Assembly: GCA_030619685.1 (NCBI GenBank)
Contig: JAUXAX010000003.1
Coordinates: forward strand, 1 to 64,000
Reading direction: 5' to 3'
DNA: 64,000 nt
Source of the DNA: Dehalococcoidia bacterium
GTDB lineage: Bacteria; Chloroflexota; Dehalococcoidia; SZUA-161
The notes beneath the pieces were generated by a model. That model saw only the letters and a program-made list of their open reading frames with translations, was not told the origin of the DNA and did not search any database. The position numbers and the translations under genes are program-made. Below are positions 33,206-39,040 of the stretch, piece by piece. Each line of letters begins with the position of its first letter. Position 1 is the first letter of the stretch.

Positions 33206-33241
33206 TTGCGCCAGTATACATATCGCAGTAGAATATCGCAA
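33206..33241. promoter_or_regulatory. 36-base promoter/operator repeat, copy C
   Basis: Identical to copy A. It lies between the divergent marR and CAP-domain genes. - strand TTGCGA (33241-33236), 17 bases, TATACT (33218-33213), with the half-site TGCGATAT repeated. Confidence 0.75.
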
Positions 33242-33297
33242 GAGTTCCACGTCTTGCCACCCTGTAGTGGGCCGAAGTTATCTCATAGGGTTCTGAA

Positions 33298-34380
33298 ATG
33301 ACGTTTGGCGACATACTGAAAGGATTAAGAGGCTGGAGACTCATTGGGAAGAAGGTCAACGGTAGGGAGTACTTCGAGCGCGTTCCTTTCTGGGTTCAAC
33401 CCAGAGCGAGAAGAATTGACTTGCCGGGTCTCTACTTCCTACAGGGTAGGGACTATCTATACAGAATTGAGGTGCAGGATGGACGCAATGTATATATACA
33501 GCGGAGACCGAAAATCAGAATAGACAGAGCGCCGATACAAGAAGCCAACAAGGAAAGGCCACTAATCCAGAGGATCGCGAAAAGCATGGCCGCTATCTTC
33601 ATGCGTGCTAAGAAAGTCCCCAAGCGTATACTGCATGGCAGGTTTCTAAATAGATGGAGGAGACGGACGTTCAAGTTGCTCCTATGTCTCATCGCAGTAG
33701 CCTCATTGGTTTTTCTTTCCTGGACGACCTACTACTTGCTTCAACGCAAGGAAAATCCCGTGTGGGGATCAGATTCAGTGTGGTATGTTGCTGCGGTCGT
33801 AGGCGGTCTAGCTATCCTGTTTTGGAGTGCTAAACTCATTCGCAGCTACCGCTGCAAGAAGACAGCTCCTAGCTTCAAGCTAGTGTCCCTGTCTCTACTG
33901 GTTATTGTCATAGTGCTTGCTTTTGCTGGTATTGAGCCGCTTCACGATTACAAGGACAGGTTGATTAATGCTGCTGAAGATAGATGGGAACAGTGGCAGG
34001 AGGAAAAAGAACTTGCTACCCAGCAAGGCATAGCTGAACAAGAGAGAGAAGTAAATAATCTGATAAACGAGGAACGGGCTAAAAGAGGATTGCGCCCTGC
34101 CGTATGGAGCGAACAAATGCATCTTCTAGCAAAGGATCAGAGTGATAAGATGGCTCAACAAAGAAGACTCTTTCACTCAAACAGATATGCTCTTGAAGGT
34201 GGTGAGAACGCATGGGGAGGCGAAAGTGGACACCACTGGACTCCAAGAGATATTGTTAATTCATGGATGGGAAGTCCACGACACAGGGCATGGGTTCTCG
34301 ATCCGAGAGTTAGGATTGCCGGTGTAGGTATCTCGCATTCTGATGGTGGAATGTATGCTGCTTGGGCTTTTAGTGACTGA
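33298..34380 (+). CDS. Membrane-anchored CAP/SCP-domain (YkwD-like) protein
   Basis: The 360-residue protein has a cytoplasmic N-terminal part (about 1-115), three membrane helices (about 122-140, 158-175, 195-213), a coiled segment and an external CAP domain (about 245-360). The CAP pattern is visible: VNNLINEERAKRGLRPAVWS, LAKDQSDKMAQQ, LFHSN, GENAWG, and SWMGSPRHRAWVLDPRVRIA. CAP proteins of bacteria are secreted and of mostly unknown function. Its promoter region contains repeat copy C. ATG 33298 has no strong ribosome site. Confidence 0.75.
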   Translation: MTFGDILKGLRGWRLIGKKVNGREYFERVPFWVQPRARRIDLPGLYFLQGRDYLYRIEVQDGRNVYIQRRPKIRIDRAPIQEANKERPLIQRIAKSMAAIFMRAKKVPKRILHGRFLNRWRRRTFKLLLCLIAVASLVFLSWTTYYLLQRKENPVWGSDSVWYVAAVVGGLAILFWSAKLIRSYRCKKTAPSFKLVSLSLLVIVIVLAFAGIEPLHDYKDRLINAAEDRWEQWQEEKELATQQGIAEQEREVNNLINEERAKRGLRPAVWSEQMHLLAKDQSDKMAQQRRLFHSNRYALEGGENAWGGESGHHWTPRDIVNSWMGSPRHRAWVLDPRVRIAGVGISHSDGGMYAAWAFSD

Positions 34381-34423
34381 GGAAGAACGAAACAGCGAAG
34401 TTGTGAGCAAATAAGCCCAGCCA

Positions 34424-34442
34424 GGCGGATTTGGAGAGAGTA
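34424..34442 (+). repeat. Cassette-type motif, copy 4
   Basis: GGCGGATTTGGAGAGAGTA, preceded by AGCCCAGCCA, 18 bases before ATG 34461. Confidence 0.7.
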
Positions 34443-34460
34443 AACGGTGAAGGAGGTAAA

Positions 34461-35138
34461 ATGAGGAGGTTGGCGATTGCGTTAGTGTCATTGCTCGTAC
34501 TGGCGCTTATTGTCGGTGCCCTAGGATGTGGTGGCGGTGAAGGTGAAGGCAAGCTACCCCCCTTGAATATAGGGGACAGATGGGTCTTAAGAACGATGTC
34601 CGAGGGTATCGAGTATACAGGCACTTTAGAGGTGGTCGGTGAAGATGTAATCCACGGCAAGAATTGCTATGTTATGGAGGGCTCAATTGAGCCTCCTCTT
34701 GTTGGCGAGTTTATGAGCAGTGTGTCAGCGAAGATTGACAAGGAGACTATGCTCACTGTAAGGATGCAGACATCTGGTGAATTGATGGGATACCCCTATG
34801 TGACAGCGGTAAGCTACTCTTACTCTCCTGAGGAAACATTCTACCCATTAGAGGTAGGAAAGGAATTGGAGAGAATAGAGACGGAGACTACAACTATCAG
34901 GAGCATGGGTGAGACATATACGGAGACTGAAACAAGCACTTACACTGTTAAGGTGGAGAAAATAGAGGAGATCACGGTACCTGCAGGAACATTTAGATGC
35001 TTTAAGATAGTTACATATGATGAGCATAGCGCTGCCATTGCAACTAAATGGCATTCAGACAGGACGAAGTGGATGGTTAAGCGGATAGACCATGAAACTG
35101 GGGACGTTACTGAACTTATATCGTATTCTCTTCGCTAG
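34461..35138 (+). CDS. Lipoprotein of unknown function
   Basis: The 225-residue protein has a signal peptide ending in a lipobox (MRRLAIALVSLLVLALIVGA then LGC-GGG). The mature part is beta-rich with repeated Thr/Glu segments (METETTTIR-like, YTETETSTYTVKVEKIEE) and IGDRWVLRTMSEG near the start. ATG 34461 follows GAAGGAGG. A TTG at 34431 within the motif is possible but has no ribosome site. The signal peptide is very like that of the lipoprotein at 36885. Confidence 0.65.
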   Translation: MRRLAIALVSLLVLALIVGALGCGGGEGEGKLPPLNIGDRWVLRTMSEGIEYTGTLEVVGEDVIHGKNCYVMEGSIEPPLVGEFMSSVSAKIDKETMLTVRMQTSGELMGYPYVTAVSYSYSPEETFYPLEVGKELERIETETTTIRSMGETYTETETSTYTVKVEKIEEITVPAGTFRCFKIVTYDEHSAAIATKWHSDRTKWMVKRIDHETGDVTELISYSLR

Positions 35139-35157
35139 GTAAGACCAAGCCCTGCCG

Positions 35158-35176
35158 GGCGGATTTGGAGAGGGCA
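35158..35176 (+). repeat. Cassette-type motif, copy 5
   Basis: GGCGGATTTGGAGAGGGCA, preceded by AGCCCTGCCG, 11 bases before ATG 35188. Confidence 0.7.
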
Positions 35177-35187
35177 ACTAAGGGACA

Positions 35188-35913
35188 ATGGAGGATACAA
35201 TCGTGGAGAAGGAAATAACAGAAGACGAACTCCAGAACCACGATGGGCAAGATGGCCGCCCTGCTTACGTAGCTTTTCGGGGCAAGGTATATGATGTATC
35301 CGGTAGCAAACTATGGTCTGGGGGTATACACCAACGTCGTCATCACGTGGGAAAAGACCTCACGGCTGACTTCGCTGCTGCTCCCCACGACGAAAGCGTT
35401 TTCCAACGTGTTACTAAGGTTGGCACACTGATAGGCGCAGAGTCGAAAGAAATGCACCCACTGCTGAGCTTCTACCTCGACCTACACCCACACCCGATCG
35501 CAATACACTTCCCTATCGCCCTCACATTGGCCGCTGCGGGATTCCTCGTGATGTATTTGTTGACGGAAATCGAAGGGCTAGTGGACAGTGCCTACTACGC
35601 ACTATTGACTGGCGTGATCATGTCGCCGATAGCCATCCTAACGGGGGCCAGTAGCTGGTGGTACAATTATCGACGCAAACTGACGTGGATATTCAAAGGG
35701 AAAGCCAGCTTGGCCATCACCCTGTTTGTCTTGGAAGTGGTCACCATCATATTATGGGCAATGAATCGCGATGCATTGTTTGACCGCGAAGCTATTGGCT
35801 GGCTCTACTTCGCGCTAGTCATAGTCATGTCTGGATTGGTGGTGTCGTTGGGCAAATTGGGTGGTGAGCTGATATTCCCGTCTCGGAAAAAAGGTCGGGG
35901 TAATGAGCGTTAG
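35188..35913 (+). CDS. Cytochrome b5-like domain fused to DUF2231 membrane domain
   Basis: The 241-residue protein starts with a cytochrome-b5-type haem domain (about 8-85: ITEDELQNHDGQDGRPAYVA, GKVYDVSGSKLW, GGIHQRRHHVGKDLT with His ligands, then VGTLIG). From about 95 it has the DUF2231 motif LHPHPIAIHFPIALTLAA and four membrane helices with WWYNYRRK. This fusion is known in anaerobes and suggests membrane redox work. It begins 11 bases after motif copy 5. Confidence 0.75.
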   Translation: MEDTIVEKEITEDELQNHDGQDGRPAYVAFRGKVYDVSGSKLWSGGIHQRRHHVGKDLTADFAAAPHDESVFQRVTKVGTLIGAESKEMHPLLSFYLDLHPHPIAIHFPIALTLAAAGFLVMYLLTEIEGLVDSAYYALLTGVIMSPIAILTGASSWWYNYRRKLTWIFKGKASLAITLFVLEVVTIILWAMNRDALFDREAIGWLYFALVIVMSGLVVSLGKLGGELIFPSRKKGRGNER

Positions 35914-36029
35914 ACCCACCTTTCTATTCTACAACTGCACTTTAGCTTGACAAGGAGCAAATGACTACCGGCACTGCATCTTGGCTTGGCTGAGCTTGGT
36001 TTAGAGACAGAATCACCAGGAGGTACGCT

Positions 36030-36248
36030 ATGAGAATTGAAATCCATTTTTGCACGGAGTGAAACTATAAGCCCGCTGCCGCCAGTCTGGCGGACGAACT
36101 ACGCAAGGCCTTTGGTGTAGAGGCAAAGCTGGTCCCTGGCCATAACGGCATCTTTGATGTTATCGCAGATGACAAACTTGTGTTCTCCAAGTACGAAACA
36201 GGCCGATTCCCGGATCCGGGCGAGGTGGTTCGGAAACTCAAGGCATAG
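36030..36248 (+). CDS. selW: SelW-like (Rdx family) selenoprotein with CxxU motif
   Basis: The 72-residue protein is read through TGA 36060-36062 as Sec11. The start is MRIEIHF-C8-TE-U11-NYKP, the CxxU redox motif followed by NYKP of SelW/SelT/SelH thioredoxin-like proteins. GIFDVIADDKLVFSKYETG and RFPDPGEVVRKLKA match the family C-terminus. AGGAGG lies 6 bases before the ATG. A hairpin with loop AGTCT follows the TGA at 36079-36093. Standard gene calling misses it because of the TGA and small size. SelW-type proteins act in thiol redox control. It lies in the cargo part of the element and probably depends on the host selABC. Confidence 0.88.
36079..36094 (+). promoter_or_regulatory. SECIS apical hairpin of the selW-like gene
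   Basis: CCGCC (36079-36083), loop AGTCT, GGCGG (36089-36093). Bases 36080-36094 match the fdoG SECIS (16675-16661) at 14 of 15 positions, on a protein-unrelated background. It lies about 17 bases after the TGA. Confidence 0.8.
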
Positions 36249-36278
36249 ACGTGCTGCTCACCCCACCAATCCAGCCGA

Positions 36279-36357
36279 TGTGTGTCCCAAGAGAGGAACG
36301 CTGGCTTTCTACTTTCTTGGAGGCTTTGACCAAGAGGCCTGCCTCGTGATAGACTAG
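36279..36357 (+). pseudogene. Gene-end fragment, VCPKRGTLA copy 2
   Basis: 36279-36307 matches 19549-19577 at 27 of 29 bases, with silent changes in the frame PADVCPKRGTLAFYFLGG, ending at TAG 36355-36357. It is likely the 3' remnant of a gene once present in both places. Confidence 0.5.
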
Positions 36358-36365
36358 CACCGCCA

Positions 36366-36384
36366 TGTGGATTTGGAGAGGGCA
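36366..36384 (+). repeat. Cassette-type motif, copy 6
   Basis: TGTGGATTTGGAGAGGGCA, preceded by AGCACCGCCA, 20 bases before ATG 36405. Confidence 0.65.
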
Positions 36385-36404
36385 ACGAATAAGGAGACAG
36401 TCTG

Positions 36405-36845
36405 ATGGCAAATACAAGGATGATAAAGGAAGTTGAGAGGGAGGTGCAGAGCTGGCTTTCGGAGAAGTACCCTGGCCACAGCTTCCAGGAGAAAAAGGTT
36501 ACCCTGACGACTGGCTACGAGCATGAGTTCGACGCGGTTTCGGAAAATCGTTCCATAGTGGGTGCGATTCTGTCCAGCAGAGCAAGAACAAGAACGGGGA
36601 ACGAGAACACAGGCGCAGTTCGTAAGGCTCAAGTGGATGTCTGCTTGCTCAATCTACTACCCGCGCATATTACCAAACTGATGGTGTTTACGCACAAAGA
36701 CTTCTCTAGACTGGTGCAAGAACGAGCTGCCAAACTGGGTACGAAGTCGATCGAAATGCTATATTACGAGTTGTCAGGTGGCCTGCAAGAACGGCTTGAC
36801 AAGACCCTTGATGATGCGAGTCATGAACAGCGTGCAGCGGAGTAA
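36405..36845 (+). CDS. Hypothetical protein, possible nuclease-like fold
   Basis: The 146-residue protein has EVQSWLSEKYPGHSFQEKKV, then GYEHEFDAVSENRSIVGAIL and QVDVCLLNLLPAHITKLMVF. The order helix, strand with D, strand, helix, strand recalls PD-(D/E)XK nucleases, but the catalytic set E-D-Q/K is not complete enough to be sure. AAGGAGACAG precedes ATG 36405. It begins 20 bases after motif copy 6. Confidence 0.45.
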   Translation: MANTRMIKEVEREVQSWLSEKYPGHSFQEKKVTLTTGYEHEFDAVSENRSIVGAILSSRARTRTGNENTGAVRKAQVDVCLLNLLPAHITKLMVFTHKDFSRLVQERAAKLGTKSIEMLYYELSGGLQERLDKTLDDASHEQRAAE

Positions 36846-36884
36846 GTCAGTTTTCACAATGGCAAGTAGTAGTTAGGAGGCATT

Positions 36885-37463
36885 ATGAGAAAGCTAGCGA
36901 TTGTGTTACTGCCATTGCTCTTGCTGGCGCTTATCATCGGGGCTTTTGGGTGTAGAGAGGAGGGGAAGGATTCCGACGGCGATGGTTGGACAGATGCTCA
37001 AGAGCAAAGTGCTGGAACAGACCCCTACAGGGTAGATACTGACGGCGATGGATACTGGGACCCGCAAGACCCTAATCCGCTTGACTCGAACATACCAGCA
37101 GCAGGGAGCACACCTACAGCCACGGCAACAGTAACGCCCACTGCTACGCCTACTCTTAGTGGCATATCTTGGGATGAGGCAAAATACCACATTGGCGAAA
37201 GGACTACAATATGTGGCCCTGTTGTTGACACCCACTATGCCAGCACCAGCAGCGGACAACCGACCTTTCTAAACTTGGGCAAGGGCTATCCCGATCTTGA
37301 CCGATTCACTGTAGTAATCTGGGGCAGAAACCGCTACAACTTCCCCTTAGCACCAGAGTCATACTATTATGGCAAGAATATCTGTGTTACCGGGCTAATC
37401 ACCGAGTATCAAGGAGCTGCGCAGATTGAAGTCAGCACTCCGTCACAGATTCAAGAATACTAG
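36885..37463 (+). CDS. Lipoprotein with thrombospondin type 3-like calcium repeats and OB-fold-like domain
   Basis: The 192-residue protein has a lipoprotein signal (MRKLAIVLLPLLLLALIIGA then FGC), two Ca-binding type 3-like repeats (DSDGDGWTDAQEQSAGTD and VDTDGDGYWDPQDPNPLD), a Thr/Pro linker and a C-terminal beta domain with GPVVDTHYASTSSGQPTFLN and TGLITEYQGAAQIEV, like OB-fold modules found with secreted nucleases. The next gene, a thermonuclease, overlaps its 3' end. TAGGAGG precedes ATG 36885. Confidence 0.7.
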   Translation: MRKLAIVLLPLLLLALIIGAFGCREEGKDSDGDGWTDAQEQSAGTDPYRVDTDGDGYWDPQDPNPLDSNIPAAGSTPTATATVTPTATPTLSGISWDEAKYHIGERTTICGPVVDTHYASTSSGQPTFLNLGKGYPDLDRFTVVIWGRNRYNFPLAPESYYYGKNICVTGLITEYQGAAQIEVSTPSQIQEY

Positions 37464-37938
37464 CCTAGTTTTTATTGCCCTCGTTCTCCTCGCTCTTGCC
37501 GTAGGATTAGCAGGGGGATACCTGCTTGGGGATACTGGCGACGTGTCGGTGATAGAGGAAGCGTTGGTAGTACGGGTAATTGACGGGGACACGGTAGAGT
37601 TAGAAGATGGTCAGCGCGTACGCTACTTGGGCATTGATACCCCAGAGGTAGGGGAACCGTACGCCGCTAATGCCACAGCGAGGAACAAGGAACTTGTAGA
37701 GGGCAAGGTGGTGGAGCTTCAAACAGGGAAACGCGACAAAGACGAATACGGCCGTTTGCTTCGTTACGTCTATGTGAATGGCACGTTCGTAAATGCTGAG
37801 CTAGTTGCAGAAGGGCTTGCGAGGGCTTACATCTTTGATTCTGATGAGCGATACAGCCAGGTGTTGGTGCAGCTAGAGCAATATGCTAAGTTGAGGGAGT
37901 GGGGTTTGTGGGGCAACGAGACGGGGGCTCAAACATGA
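37426..37938 (+). CDS. Membrane-anchored thermonuclease (SNase family)
   Basis: The 170-residue protein has one N-terminal membrane anchor (SLVFIALVLLALAVGLAGGY) and a staphylococcal-nuclease domain. VVRVIDGDTVELEDGQRVRY, LGIDTPEVGEPYA, KRDKDEYGRLLRYVYVNG and LVAEGLARAY carry the catalytic Asp, Arg and Glu positions. It would cleave DNA or RNA outside the cell. The TTG start at 37426 lies inside the upstream lipoprotein gene (38-base overlap); no later Met fits before the anchor. With that lipoprotein it may form a secreted nuclease pair. Confidence 0.8.
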   Translation: MKSALRHRFKNTSLVFIALVLLALAVGLAGGYLLGDTGDVSVIEEALVVRVIDGDTVELEDGQRVRYLGIDTPEVGEPYAANATARNKELVEGKVVELQTGKRDKDEYGRLLRYVYVNGTFVNAELVAEGLARAYIFDSDERYSQVLVQLEQYAKLREWGLWGNETGAQT

Positions 37939-37972
37939 AAGGGCCGCTAAAGCCCATAAAGGGAGGGTGCCG

Positions 37973-38608
37973 ATGAAATGGCTTATTCAGCTTGTTGCTA
38001 CAATACTTGGTCAAGGGATTTTAGGTATAGTCGCCCTAATTCTGATGGTGGGTTTCTCGGTGGCACCTATTGCTGGTATTGTGTTATTGACTTTGTGGTT
38101 AGTGGACGCTGGGCCTTGGGAGAAACAGCCTGAATATGGAACGCGGGAAGTTACAGGGGAACTCATACGTTACACGAATGAAGAATTTGGCTATAGGATA
38201 GACTATCCTAAGAACTGGGCGTTGGTGGAGCTTAATCCAAATGAGATGGTTTTAGGGCCAAAGGACAAAGAATATGAGCAAATTCAGATTGGTAGCTTTT
38301 CCACAGAACCTATATTGGATTTATTTTCAGAATCACAACTCGCTGCCCTTAACGAGATTAGCCTTCAGCAATTCTTCGATGGTTTGGGAGCCACGAACTT
38401 AAATATTGCGATTAATGAACGGATCTATGAAAAATGGGATTGGTTTATGTTCTTCACTGTTATATATCAAGACACGCCTTTGACTGGTTCATATGTAGTG
38501 AAGGAAACACCCTCTATGACCTATACCTTGCTATTTGTGCAGGCCACTGGTGCAGATTGGCAAGAGGGCATTGATGTGGTAGCTTCCTTTACGCTAATAG
38601 GTGATTAG
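37973..38608 (+). CDS. Membrane-anchored protein with PsbP-like domain
   Basis: The 211-residue protein has two N-terminal membrane helices (about 4-45) and a domain from about 60 with ELIRYTNEEFGYRIDYPKNW, IQIGSFSTEPILDL and a closing beta pattern (TYTLLFVQATGADWQEGIDV) like PsbP/MOG1 folds found in secreted or lipoproteins. ATG 37973 follows GGGAGGG. It is the last cargo gene before the recombination module. Function unknown. Confidence 0.55.
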   Translation: MKWLIQLVATILGQGILGIVALILMVGFSVAPIAGIVLLTLWLVDAGPWEKQPEYGTREVTGELIRYTNEEFGYRIDYPKNWALVELNPNEMVLGPKDKEYEQIQIGSFSTEPILDLFSESQLAALNEISLQQFFDGLGATNLNIAINERIYEKWDWFMFFTVIYQDTPLTGSYVVKETPSMTYTLLFVQATGADWQEGIDVVASFTLIGD

Positions 38609-38746
38609 TCATTTGGACAATTTTTGAAAACTTGGGCTTAGGGGCTTTACAAGCACCACCAACACACCGCATGACCTACGACCAAGCTGCCCCAGATAGG
38701 CATTTTTGCTAATCCACTGCCCGGTTAGTCTATACCATGAAAGGGC

Positions 38747-38776
38747 TTGACTTTTCCATATATTTAGGTATATAAT
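38747..38776 (+). promoter_or_regulatory. Promoter of the excisionase-recombinase unit
   Basis: TTGACT (38747-38752), 18 bases, TATAAT (38771-38776), 33 bases before ATG 38810. Confidence 0.6.
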
Positions 38777-38809
38777 TGTTCTAGGCTGAACAATAAGAAA
38801 CAGTGAGTT

Positions 38810-39040
38810 ATGGATAACCTGATAGAAAAGTACATGAGCAGCGCAGAGGCAGCTAAAATCCTTGGTATTTATACAGCCTCAGTAAACCGATTGGCACGGC
38901 AGGGAATCATACCCGCCGTAAAGATTGGGGGTGGGTGGATTGTTTCCCGTCAGTTTGTGGAGGATATGGCAAGGAGCTACGAAGGGCGCAGGGGTAGACC
39001 TCGCACAAAGCGCAAGTACACAAGGAGGGTACAGCAATGA
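38810..39040 (+). CDS. Excisionase-like HTH protein
   Basis: The 76-residue protein has a winged-helix domain of the excisionase family: MSSAEAAKILGIYTASVNRL, then ARQGIIPAVKIGGGWIVSRQ, and a basic tail (RRGRPRTKRKYTRR). Its stop overlaps the recombinase ATG in ATGA. Serine recombinases need a directionality factor for excision; this protein is the best candidate, though it could also only regulate the operon. Confidence 0.75.
   Translation: MDNLIEKYMSSAEAAKILGIYTASVNRLARQGIIPAVKIGGGWIVSRQFVEDMARSYEGRRGRPRTKRKYTRRVQQ

Noticed and set aside
36154..36357. A 67-codon frame overlapping the selW-like gene
   Set aside because: Its first half lies in a wrong frame of the selW-like gene; only its last part (VCPKRGTLA) seems to have been coding, as a remnant.
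28856..36384. Typical integron attC sites
   Set aside because: The repeated motif lacks the GTTRRRY and RYYYAAC core sites and no tyrosine integron integrase is present.
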